From Gammaproteobacteria bacterium (GTDB lineage: Bacteria; Pseudomonadota; Gammaproteobacteria; JAJPIJ01), in the NCBI GenBank assembly GCA_022071965.1, contig JAJVIQ010000013.1:62001-126000 (forward strand): 64,000 nt of DNA, written 5' to 3'. Shown here one piece after another: positions 20,598 through 28,738 of the stretch. How positions within the stretch are numbered: position 1 is the stretch's first letter; each line of letters opens with the position of its first letter. A model generated the notes under the pieces. The model ran no database searches, was not told the DNA's origin, and saw nothing but the letters and a program-made list of their open reading frames with translations. The translations under genes were made by a program, and so were the position numbers.

Positions 20598-22313
20598 ATG
20601 CGCACCTGGGAGGCAGTGCGACCCGTGCTCCTCGGTTGTGTCGCCGTGGCGCCTCTGCTGCTGCCCCCGGCCGCCCCTGCGCGGGAGTTGCAGTCCGTAC
20701 CGCGCGCGGCGGCGATTGCGACCGCCAGCGAGCAGGCCACGGAGGCGGCCGCCGACGTGCTCCGCAACGGCGGCAACGCCTTCGACGCCGCCGTGACGGC
20801 CACGGCGGTGCTGGCCGTCGTGGAGCCGTTCAACTCCGGGCTGGGCGGCGGCGGGTTCTACCTCCTGCACCGGGCCCGTGACGGCCGGCAGGTCGTCATC
20901 GATGCCCGCGAGACCGCACCCGCCGCGGCCACCGCGGATATGTACCTCGACGCCCGCGGGCGGGTGATCGCGGACAGATCCACCGACGGGCCGATCGCCG
21001 CCGCCATCCCGGGGATCCCGGCCGCGCTCGATCATCTCGCGCGGAGCTACGGTCGGCTGCCGCTTGCGGTCACGCTGGCGCCGGCGGTCAACCTGGCGCG
21101 CAACGGCTTCCAGGTCGGGGAGGCCTACCGCCGTATGGCGCAGGTGCGCCTCGAGGCGCTGCGGCGCTCGCCGGCGGCCTCGGGCGCGTATCTCGTCAAT
21201 GGCGAGGTCCCTGCTGCCGGCTACGTCGTGCGGCAGATGGAGCTCGCGGACACGCTGGAGAGGATCGCGCAGTCGGGCGCGGAGGCCTTCTACAGCGGCG
21301 ATCTCGGCCGCCGTCTGGTCGACGGAGTGCGTTCGGCGGGAGGCGTCTGGACCGATCAGGACCTCGCCTCGTATCACATCGTCGAGCGGGCGCCGCTCAT
21401 CGGACAGTATCACGACGTACGCGTGGTCTCGGTCCCGCCGCCCTCATCGGGCGGCACGGTGCTCATCGAGACGCTGAACATCCTCGCCGGCATGACTTTC
21501 GATCCGAGGCAGCCAGCGGCCCGCAAGCACCTGATCGTGGAGGCGATGCGGCGCGCCTATCGAGATCGCGCCGAGTATCTCGGTGATGCCGATTTCGTGC
21601 AGGTGCCGGTGGACAGGCTGACGGGCGCGGCCCACGCCGATGCGCTGCGCGCGGGGATCACCCCGGGCCGTGCCACGCCCAGCTCCGCGTTGCCGTCGGT
21701 GGCGCCGCCGGGCGCGGCAGGTGCGGCTGGTGAGAACACCACGCATTTTTCCATCCTCGATGCGCAGGGGAATCGGGTCGCGGCCACGCTCAGCATCAAC
21801 ACGCCGTTCGGATCGGCCTACATGCCGCCCGGCACCGGTGTCGTGCTGAACAACGAGATGGACGATTTTGCCGCGGCGCCCGGTCAACCGAACTCCTACG
21901 GGCTCGTCGGTGGTCAGGCCAACGCGATCGCGCCGGGGAAGCGGCCCCTGTCGAGCATGACGCCGACCTTCGTGGAATCCTCCGATCGCGTCGGCATACT
22001 CGGGACCCCGGGCGGCAGTCGCATCATCAGCATGGTGCTGCTGGGGGTGCTGGAGTTCGAGGCCGGCCGGCCGCCGAAGACGTGGGTGTCCCAGCCGCGA
22101 TTCCATCACCAGTACCTGCCCGATCGGATCGAGGCCGAGGCCGGGGCATTGAACGATATTGAACGGGCGGCGCTGCGGCGCTGGGGGCACGAGGTCGTCG
22201 TCCTGGAGCGGCCGTACGGGAACATGCAGGCCATCCTCTGGGATCGCGCCAGCGGCGCGGTCAAGGCGGCCTCGGACCCGCGCGGAGAGGGCACTGCCGC
22301 GGTGCTGCAGTGA
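20598..22313 (+). CDS. ggt: Gamma-glutamyltransferase (glutathione hydrolase)
   Basis: The 571-residue Ntn-hydrolase precursor is secreted and cleaves itself into large and small subunits; it transfers or hydrolyses gamma-glutamyl groups of glutathione. The self-processing nucleophile is Thr381 in ENTTHFSILD. NSGLGGGGFYLLH (79-91), DARETAP (102-108) and the oxyanion/binding segments KRPLSSMTPT and GTPGGSRI are family motifs. The N-terminus is a signal sequence (about 1-29); LLGC at 11-14 could alternatively serve as a lipobox. The ATG at 20598 sits immediately after the ppk2 stop. Confidence 0.96.
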   Translation: MRTWEAVRPVLLGCVAVAPLLLPPAAPARELQSVPRAAAIATASEQATEAAADVLRNGGNAFDAAVTATAVLAVVEPFNSGLGGGGFYLLHRARDGRQVVIDARETAPAAATADMYLDARGRVIADRSTDGPIAAAIPGIPAALDHLARSYGRLPLAVTLAPAVNLARNGFQVGEAYRRMAQVRLEALRRSPAASGAYLVNGEVPAAGYVVRQMELADTLERIAQSGAEAFYSGDLGRRLVDGVRSAGGVWTDQDLASYHIVERAPLIGQYHDVRVVSVPPPSSGGTVLIETLNILAGMTFDPRQPAARKHLIVEAMRRAYRDRAEYLGDADFVQVPVDRLTGAAHADALRAGITPGRATPSSALPSVAPPGAAGAAGENTTHFSILDAQGNRVAATLSINTPFGSAYMPPGTGVVLNNEMDDFAAAPGQPNSYGLVGGQANAIAPGKRPLSSMTPTFVESSDRVGILGTPGGSRIISMVLLGVLEFEAGRPPKTWVSQPRFHHQYLPDRIEAEAGALNDIERAALRRWGHEVVVLERPYGNMQAILWDRASGAVKAASDPRGEGTAAVLQ

Positions 22314-22461
22314 GTCGGGCAGGCGCCAGCGCCCGAGGGGTGCCGCGCAGTCCGGTCACGGCGGCGGAGACCGGCCCCTCACCCATGAAGCAGGGCCTGC
22401 GCCCGGGAAATGCGCGAGCGCCGGCGTGTCGCTGCGGTCCGGCGCAGGTTCGCGATGACGC

Positions 22462-22569
22462 TGCGATATACGGAATGCCGGCCATGCACAGGTAGATCTG
22501 CACCTTCATGCAGAACGGGCTAGCGTTGGGCAGGCCGCAGACCGTGGGGAATGGATGCGGCGTGATCAC
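22462..22569 (-). pseudogene. GST N-terminal domain remnant
   Basis: The minus strand reads ITPHPFPTVCGLPNASPFC followed by MKVQIYLCMAGIPY, a good match to the N-terminal thioredoxin-like strand-helix of metaxin/Tom37-type glutathione S-transferases, whose pattern is hydrophobic-GLPnaSPFC-K-hydrophobic-LxMAGipYe. Beyond it the frame turns into unrelated low-complexity sequence, and no KxPxI continuation was found in the other two frames. There is no complete gene. The rest of this 323-bp gap between ggt and mutM (22314-22461 and 22570-22636) holds nothing I recognise. It looks like a deletion scar of a GST gene. Confidence 0.7.
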
Positions 22570-22636
22570 GCGCGGGACTCCCTGCCGATGGTGGTCGCGG
22601 GAATGCGCGCCGGACGCGGCCGACCGTGCCAATGTG

Positions 22637-23443
22637 CTAGCGCTGGCAGCGCGGACAATAGTAGCTGGCTCGGCCTACCATGACCAGCCGCTTGATGGCG
22701 GCGCCGCAGGTGCGACAGGGTTGGCCCCGGCGCTCGTACACGCCCAGGGTCCGGCGAAAGTATCCCGGCTCGCCGGTCGCCGAGACGAAATCGCGCAGGG
22801 TGGTCCCGCCCAGGCGTATCGAACGCTCGAGGACCTCGATGATGGCGGCGGCGAGCCGGGAGTACTCCTCGAGCGAGACACGGCCGGCCGCGCGCCGCGG
22901 TCGAATGCCCGCCTCGAACAGCGATTCCGAGGCGTAGATATTGCCAACGCCGACGATGGTGCGGCTGTCCATGATGAAGCTCTTTACGGCCTGACGCCGG
23001 CCTCGTGAACGCCTGTGCAGATACTCCGCGGTCGCATCCCAGGGCTCCGGTCCCAGGCCGCGCAGGAGGCGGTGCGCCTCCGGCCGCTCGCTCCAGAGCA
23101 CCGCGCCGAAGCGGCGCGGATCGTGCAGACGCAGGGCGCGGCCGTCGTCGAAGACAATGTCGAGGTGATCGTGACGGCCCGGTGCGTCGGACATGCGCAC
23201 GATGCGCAGGCTCCCGGACATGCCGAGATGCATGATGACGCTGCCGCCATCCGTCTCCAGCAACAGATACTTTCCGCGGCGACGCACCGCGCGCACGGTC
23301 CGCCCGCTCAGCCGCTCCGGGAGATCATTCGGAACGGGCCAGCGCAATGCCGGATTGCGAACGACGACGGCGCGTACCCGCCGTCCGGTCGCGTGCGCGG
23401 CGATGCCGCGCCGCGTCGTCTCCACCTCGGGCAGTTCGGGCAT
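22637..23443 (-). CDS. mutM: Formamidopyrimidine-DNA glycosylase
   Basis: The 268-residue base-excision repair enzyme removes 8-oxoguanine and formamidopyrimidines and nicks the abasic site. The catalytic N-terminal Pro-Glu is in MPELPEVETTRRG. The helix-two-turn-helix segment VGVGNIYASESLFEAGI and the C-terminal zinc finger (CRTCGAAI...YYCPRCQ) are intact. Length equals E. coli MutM (269). It lies 6 bp after the DUF4340 gene but is probably unrelated in function. Confidence 0.98.
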   Translation of the reverse strand: MPELPEVETTRRGIAAHATGRRVRAVVVRNPALRWPVPNDLPERLSGRTVRAVRRRGKYLLLETDGGSVIMHLGMSGSLRIVRMSDAPGRHDHLDIVFDDGRALRLHDPRRFGAVLWSERPEAHRLLRGLGPEPWDATAEYLHRRSRGRRQAVKSFIMDSRTIVGVGNIYASESLFEAGIRPRRAAGRVSLEEYSRLAAAIIEVLERSIRLGGTTLRDFVSATGEPGYFRRTLGVYERRGQPCRTCGAAIKRLVMVGRASYYCPRCQR

Positions 23444-23449
23444 CGCGCT

Positions 23450-24316
23450 TCAGCGTTGCGCGGCGCCCGCGGCCGGGCCGAGCGCCATCAGTCGCGCGGC
23501 GGTCTCCGCCGGGAATTCATAGACGATGCCGAGATCCCCGCGGCCGAGCCGCAGGGTGGGTTCGCGTGCAAGGATCGCGAATTCGATGACGCTGCCGTCA
23601 CCGGAAACGATGCGGGCGGTCTCCGTCGCGTTGACGTTTCGATCGCCTTCGGCCATGGCGCGTACCTCCATCGCCCGCGCGTGACGCCATTCCTCGATGA
23701 AGCGCGCAATCGTGTCCGCGGACTCGCCACCGGTCGATGCCGTCAGGCGGCCGTCGCGCTGCCCGACCGTCAGCCCAGGCACCGTGATGCCGGCGATTGC
23801 GAGGTCTTCGTCCAGCAGGCGCGGGTCGATATAACTCTCCACGCCGGAGTTCAGATGCTGGTTGACGATGTCCGTCACCAGGTGCACGGTATCGCCGCTG
23901 CGCACGTAGCGATTGGGCGCCAGGGGATGCTGGATCCCGAACTCGAAACGCCGGTCGTTCAGGATCAGAATCGAGTTGGGTTCCGCGAGGCCATACTTTG
24001 CGAGTTCTCCCTCGACCACCGGGAAGCGCGTAAGGCTGCGCGCGCCGAGGAAGTCCAGCAGCAGATTGATGCGATCGGCATCGGCCCGTATCGCGTAGGG
24101 CTGCGTCATCCGCCAGCGCGCATCCGACCGCTCCAGCACCATCGGCACCGATCGCGGATGGCGCAGCTCTATGCGCGACACCATGTCTTTTTCGAGCGTG
24201 GTGAGCAGTGGCTGCCCATCCGTGGTGCCGGGGCCTCCCGGTGGCCTCAGCACCAGCCACAGCAGCGCTGCGGCCACCAGCGTCAGCAACACGTTGAGCA
24301 CGGTACGGAGCTTCAT
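23450..24316 (-). CDS. DUF4340 protein of an ABC-2 type export module
   Basis: The 288-residue protein has one N-terminal membrane helix (about 7-24) and a periplasmic DUF4340 domain made of repeated beta modules (VSRIELRHP, WRMTQPYAIRADADRINLLLDFL, KYGLAEPNSILIL). DUF4340 proteins are the usual last member of the GldF-GldG-like ABC modules found in many Proteobacteria and Bacteroidetes. The ATG overlaps the GldG-like stop (ATGA). No enzyme motif is visible; a role in assembling or coupling the exporter is inference from context. Confidence 0.85.
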   Translation of the reverse strand: MKLRTVLNVLLTLVAAALLWLVLRPPGGPGTTDGQPLLTTLEKDMVSRIELRHPRSVPMVLERSDARWRMTQPYAIRADADRINLLLDFLGARSLTRFPVVEGELAKYGLAEPNSILILNDRRFEFGIQHPLAPNRYVRSGDTVHLVTDIVNQHLNSGVESYIDPRLLDEDLAIAGITVPGLTVGQRDGRLTASTGGESADTIARFIEEWRHARAMEVRAMAEGDRNVNATETARIVSGDGSVIEFAILAREPTLRLGRGDLGIVYEFPAETAARLMALGPAAGAAQR

Positions 24317-25668
24317 CGCCGTCGGCGCCGGTACCAGATCCGCGCGCCCGCGGCCAGCAGCAACAGGGGCAATACGAACAGGAAGCCGAAGCCGATGGCG
24401 AGGGTCGCGGCGCGCGAAAGATCCAGCGTGCCGTCGGGCGCGGTGCGCGCCGGGATCGCGATGAGCGCGTCATCGCCGGTCAACCAGGTGAACAGCCGCA
24501 GACCGAGGTCGAGATTGCCGCTGTTGCCGAGGTAGGTGTTGGAGAGGAAATCGCCGTCGCCGATCACCGCCACGCGCTGACTGCCCGGGCCGGACGCACC
24601 CGGCTTCTCCCGCGTCAGGGCGATCCCCACCGCGAGCGGCCCCCGCGTGTCGGCCGCCGCGTCGAACTCGACGTTGCCGCTCATCTCGCCGGTCTCCGCC
24701 CAGGCGCCCGCGGCGGTCTCGAGCAGCGGCGCGGGCCGCCAGCCGTCGGCCGGCTGCGCGCTCAGTCCCGCCGCATAGGGGAACAGGGTCAGGACTTTGA
24801 AGCCCCTCGTGGCCGGGTGATCGGGATAGTTCGCGATCAGCGTGAGCGCCGCGTTGTCCAGGCCGAGCTTCTGGCTGGTCGGATCCACGATGGTGCCGGC
24901 CTGCACGCCGATCCCCAGATCCTTGAGCAGGGAGTCCAGCCCGCGCTGCGGTCCGGGTTCGGTGAGCAGCAGCAGGTTGCCGCCGCGCCCGAGGTAATCC
25001 TGCACGACGCCGGTCTCGGCGGCGAGCCAGTCCGACTGCGGGCTGGCGATCACCAGCAAAGCGGCGTTGTCGGGAACGGCGGGGGTCGCGGCGAGCAGCA
25101 GCGGCTGCACCCTGAAACCTCGATGGGAAAGCTGCGCCCCGAACTGTCCCAGATCGCGATTGGCCTGGCCCTGTGGATCACGCTCGCCGTGACCCTGGGC
25201 GAAGGCAACCCATCGCTCGCCGCCGCGCGCGAGCGACTGCAGGGCGTTGGTCAGCGCCTCTTCGGTGACGCCGTCGACGTGCTGTTCACGCTCGCCGTAG
25301 CGCACGATCAGCTCGCCGTCGAAACGGACTCCGGCCTGGCGCGTGCGCTCCGGGTCCCGATCCGGATCCACGAACTCCAGCGATACGTCCGGCTTTACGC
25401 GCTGGTAGCGCTCGACAAGGAACCGGGCCTGCTCGCGCAGCGGGCTGGATTTCGCCATGTAGGCGCTCACGAGCACCGGCTTGTCGAGAGTGGCAAGCAC
25501 CGTCCGACTCGCCTCGGCGATCGTGTGCCGCCGCGCGGCCGTCCAGTCGTAGACGCGTTCGTGGCGCAGGCTGAGGTAAGCGGCGAGCCCGCCGATGGCG
25601 ATGATGAGCAACGCGCTCAGGTAGCCCTGCCACTTCCACCACAGGCGCCGGAAGAGGGGGTCGATCAT
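24313..25668 (-). CDS. GldG-like ABC transporter auxiliary protein
   Basis: The 451-residue protein has an N-terminal transmembrane helix (about 16-36), a long extracytoplasmic domain of the ABC_transp_aux/GldG type (RHTIAEASRTVLATLDKPVLVSAYM near 48-72, VAFAQGHGERDPQG, LLVIASPQSDWLAAE) and a C-terminal helix ending in an Arg tail. GldG partners GldA and GldF in gliding bacteria, but such proteins are widespread in non-gliding Proteobacteria. The ATG at 25668 (MIDPLFRRLWWKWQ) is preferred; it lies just inside the 5' neighbour's region, about 4 bp before its stop. Confidence 0.86.
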   Translation of the reverse strand: MIDPLFRRLWWKWQGYLSALLIIAIGGLAAYLSLRHERVYDWTAARRHTIAEASRTVLATLDKPVLVSAYMAKSSPLREQARFLVERYQRVKPDVSLEFVDPDRDPERTRQAGVRFDGELIVRYGEREQHVDGVTEEALTNALQSLARGGERWVAFAQGHGERDPQGQANRDLGQFGAQLSHRGFRVQPLLLAATPAVPDNAALLVIASPQSDWLAAETGVVQDYLGRGGNLLLLTEPGPQRGLDSLLKDLGIGVQAGTIVDPTSQKLGLDNAALTLIANYPDHPATRGFKVLTLFPYAAGLSAQPADGWRPAPLLETAAGAWAETGEMSGNVEFDAAADTRGPLAVGIALTREKPGASGPGSQRVAVIGDGDFLSNTYLGNSGNLDLGLRLFTWLTGDDALIAIPARTAPDGTLDLSRAATLAIGFGFLFVLPLLLLAAGARIWYRRRRR

Positions 25669-25672
25669 GCGC

Positions 25673-26431
25673 TCAGCCGTGCAGACGGTCCGCATCCAGG
25701 CGCCAGATCGCCAGCGCGAGGCTGACAAGCGTGAGGATCACGAAGTAGAGGATATCGCTCGAGGCGAAGCGGCCCGCCAGCAGCGGCTCGTAGTGCCGGC
25801 TCATCGACAGGTAGCGCATCAGGGCGCCGGTGCGGGTTTCAGTGGCGACCTCCGTGGACCAGTCGACAATCTTCAGCAGCAGCAGGGCTCCGAAGGTGAT
25901 CATCGCCGCGGCGATTGGCTCCTCCACCGCGCTGGAGATGAGCACGCCCATGGCCACGAAGGCGCTCAGCAGCAGGATCAAGGTCAGCACGCACGCTCCG
26001 AGGTGGCGCCAGTCGGGTACCGTGCCGAGCGCGAGGGAGGCGGGCATGGCCGCGATCAGCAGGGCGAGAAGGGCAAAAAAGGCGAGCAGGCCGAGGTATT
26101 TTCCCAGGACGATCTGCGTGGAGGAGACCGGCGCGGATTGCAGCAGCACGAGCGTGCCGGCGCGGCGCTCCGCGGCGATAGCGCGGTGCGTGAGCAGCGG
26201 GGCGACCAGCAGGAGTATCATCGCCGCGAACTCGAACAGCGGCGCGGCGACGATCTCGGTGACGCCGGGCGCGGACGGCAGCCCGGCCAGGCGCGGCTGG
26301 ATCTCCGTGAAAACCTGCACCTGCACCAGGAACGCGTAAGCGAGTATGAAGACGACCACCGCGAGGATCACCCACGCCAGCGGGGAGAGAAACAGCGAGC
26401 GCAGCTCGCGCGCGGCGATGGCTGCCGTCAT
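25673..26431 (-). CDS. ABC-2 type permease (GldF-like)
   Basis: The 252-residue protein has six hydrophobic segments (about 17-40, 60-82, 105-128, 140-165, 172-192 and 228-245) and the ABC2_membrane pattern: N-terminal ARELRSLFLSPLAWVIL and the RAIAAERRAGTLVLLQSAPVSS coupling segment. It forms the membrane channel of the module with the ATPase encoded immediately upstream (stop and start adjoin at 26431/26432). Substrate unknown. Confidence 0.9.
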   Translation of the reverse strand: MTAAIAARELRSLFLSPLAWVILAVVVFILAYAFLVQVQVFTEIQPRLAGLPSAPGVTEIVAAPLFEFAAMILLLVAPLLTHRAIAAERRAGTLVLLQSAPVSSTQIVLGKYLGLLAFFALLALLIAAMPASLALGTVPDWRHLGACVLTLILLLSAFVAMGVLISSAVEEPIAAAMITFGALLLLKIVDWSTEVATETRTGALMRYLSMSRHYEPLLAGRFASSDILYFVILTLVSLALAIWRLDADRLHG

Positions 26432-27370
26432 CTACGCCGCCTCCATGGCTAGATCACCGGTGGTCACGCGCAGGAAGACTTCTTCCAGCGATCGATCCTG
26501 CGGCGTGAGCTCGATGAGGCCCCAGTCCTCGCCCACGCAGCGGCGCGCCACGGCCTCGCTGTCGAGCCGCGGGCCGGCGATCAGGAAACACTGCGCGTCC
26601 AACATGTCGACCCGTTGCACGCCGTCGAGCAACTTCAGCGTCTCGATGGGCGGTGGCCGGCGCAGGCGGACGCGCCAGCCGCGGGTCGCCTCCGACAGCG
26701 CGGCAAGGGTGGTGTCCAGCACGATCCGCCCGGCGTTGATCAGCACCACGCGATCGCAGACGGCCTGGACCTCGGGAAGGATGTGCGTGGACAACAGGAC
26801 GCCGTGGTCGCTGCGCAGCTCGCGTACCAGTTGCCGGATCTCCCGGATCTGGATCGGATCGAGGCCGACCGTCGGCTCATCGAGGATCACCACCTCCGGG
26901 GAGTGGATGATCGCCTGCGCTATGCCGAGGCGCTGCTGAAATCCCTTGGAAAGGCTGCCGATCAGCCTTGCGCCGACCTCCCGCAGGCCGCATCGGTCCT
27001 TGACCCGGGCCAGCGCTGCCCCCGCCTCGGAGGTGGCCACGCGGTGCAGTCGCGCGCAATACCGCAGGTATTCATCGACGGTCAGCTCGCGATAGATCGG
27101 GGGCTGCTCGGGCAGGTAGCCGATGCGCCGCTTTGCCGCGATGGGATGCTCCAACAGATCGATGCCGGCGATGCGCACGGCGCCGCCGCTGGGGGCGAGC
27201 ACTCCGCTCAGGATGCGCATCGTCGTGGATTTTCCGGCGCCGTTCGGTCCGAGGAATCCGACCACCTCGCCACGGCGGACGGCGACATCGATGTCATGCA
27301 ATACGCGCCGCTCGCCGTACACGCGCGACAATCTGCTGGCGGCGATCAGGAGTTCATCGGGGCTGGCCAT
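26432..27370 (-). CDS. ABC transporter ATP-binding protein (GldA/CcmA-like)
   Basis: The 312-residue ATPase has Walker A GPNGAGKST, Q-loop YLPEQPPIY, signature LSKGFQQRLG (a variant of LSGGQ), Walker B VVILDEPTVGLD and the H-loop STHIL. The C-terminal 80 residues carry the usual DUF4162-like extension (ETLKLLDGVQRVDML, LTPQDRSLEEVFLRVT). It starts the four-gene ATPase-permease-GldG-DUF4340 module, all with adjoining or overlapping ends. Such modules export an unknown substrate or assemble an envelope structure. Confidence 0.93.
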   Translation of the reverse strand: MASPDELLIAASRLSRVYGERRVLHDIDVAVRRGEVVGFLGPNGAGKSTTMRILSGVLAPSGGAVRIAGIDLLEHPIAAKRRIGYLPEQPPIYRELTVDEYLRYCARLHRVATSEAGAALARVKDRCGLREVGARLIGSLSKGFQQRLGIAQAIIHSPEVVILDEPTVGLDPIQIREIRQLVRELRSDHGVLLSTHILPEVQAVCDRVVLINAGRIVLDTTLAALSEATRGWRVRLRRPPPIETLKLLDGVQRVDMLDAQCFLIAGPRLDSEAVARRCVGEDWGLIELTPQDRSLEEVFLRVTTGDLAMEAA

Positions 27371-27452
27371 GTTCGCGGGGTATTATTTCTTTTCACCCGC
27401 GCATTGCCAAGCCGCAGCCCGATCCGGATCGCTCGGCGCCGCCGCGCGGTGT

Positions 27453-28559
27453 TTATCGTCTTTCCGACAGCTCCGCCGCCAGGCGCGCTACGGCGCCGCG
27501 ATCCGGATGATCCGGGAAGCGCGCCGCGAAGCCCCGGAGCACGTGCGACGCCAGCTGGTCCTTGCCCATGGCGTGGGCGAGGCGTGCGATCGGCAATACC
27601 TGGCCGGCCTCCTCGACACGGAACTCCGGCGACAGCGACATGCATCGCTGATACACCTCGAGCGCTTCGGCGGGGCGCCGCGCCCGCACCAGCCGCGTGA
27701 TCAGCACCTGACCGTGCCGCAGGGCAGGCGCGGCCACGGGCCAGCTCAGCAGTTGCCGGTGCACGTACAGGTGATCGTCGAGGCGATCGCCGTGGCGCTT
27801 CATTCCCGCCTCCAGGGTCGCGATGGCGTCGCGGCTGCGATCGTAGCCGACGGCCCGATAGGCCTCGTCCAGCAGGTGATTGAGTTCCGCGCGCTGTCTG
27901 TCCCGGCGATCGGATTCGTCACGCTCCGGCGTGCGATCCGGCTCGAATCCCAGCGCGTCACGATGCTGGTAGAGCAGGCGCCCGGTCAGGTGGAAGGTCG
28001 CGATGACCGCGTACAGCATCAGTGCGAAGGTGAGCGCTGGCGCCAGGTGGTCGGCGGCGAAGTAGATCAGCACGCCCAGGAGCAGCGGCACCGCGGTGAC
28101 GATGGCGTAATCGTGCCCGCACGCACGCACCAGCCCGAGCAGAGCGGTGGGGTCCAGCGCCATCAGCAGATCGTCATCGAGCGCGATCTGGGCCGCCACG
28201 GCGGGCTGCAGCAGCAGTATGAGCACGAACAGCGTGGCGGAGGCCCACCGCCCGAGGATCGCCTCGCTCCAATAGCACAGGGCGAAGGCGGCCAGGAGAA
28301 GCACGAGGTGCTTGAGGGGTTGCTGACTGAGGGGATTCACCAGTTCGACCGTCATCGGCGGCGGCTCGAAATGGCCCTGCGCGGTGCGCTCGAGCACATG
28401 ATAGGCGTACTTCATCGGCCAGGAGACGGCGATGACCGCCGCGACCAGGCCCAGCGGCGATGCGCTGCCGATCCAGAACAGCACTGTGAACATGGCGATT
28501 ATCACCGCGGCATGACCCCTGCATGGAAAACTCAGGGCCGCGGGCAGCTGGTCCAGCAT
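27453..28559 (-). CDS. Hypothetical membrane protein with a helical C-terminal half
   Basis: The 368-residue protein has four or five hydrophobic segments in its first half (about 17-45, 75-100, 103-123, 145-165 and 168-190). A soluble Arg-rich C-terminal half from about 205 follows, which looks like TPR-type helix pairs (LNHLLDEAYRAVGYDRSRDAI, RPAEALEVYQRCMSL, LASHVLRGFAARFPDH). A DUF4013-like membrane part is possible but not certain. The ATG at 28559 has a strong GGGAGGG ribosome-binding site; an earlier in-frame start lacks one. It lies next to the ABC module in the same direction, 82 bp upstream of the ATPase start. No function assigned. Confidence 0.75.
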   Translation of the reverse strand: MLDQLPAALSFPCRGHAAVIIAMFTVLFWIGSASPLGLVAAVIAVSWPMKYAYHVLERTAQGHFEPPPMTVELVNPLSQQPLKHLVLLLAAFALCYWSEAILGRWASATLFVLILLLQPAVAAQIALDDDLLMALDPTALLGLVRACGHDYAIVTAVPLLLGVLIYFAADHLAPALTFALMLYAVIATFHLTGRLLYQHRDALGFEPDRTPERDESDRRDRQRAELNHLLDEAYRAVGYDRSRDAIATLEAGMKRHGDRLDDHLYVHRQLLSWPVAAPALRHGQVLITRLVRARRPAEALEVYQRCMSLSPEFRVEEAGQVLPIARLAHAMGKDQLASHVLRGFAARFPDHPDRGAVARLAAELSERR

Positions 28560-28738
28560 GCAACCCTCCCGGGATACGGCATCGCGCCGACCTGACGGCA
28601 TGGCCGAACCGGCGCGGCGCGGCGGGCGGCGGCCGTGCTGGGCGGGGACGCCGGATCGTGGAGTTCTGTGCGCATCCTCATTAGACCGCAGGATCGTCTT
28701 CAGCTACAGTTTAGTCGGAACTCGGGGGGGAGGTTCGC

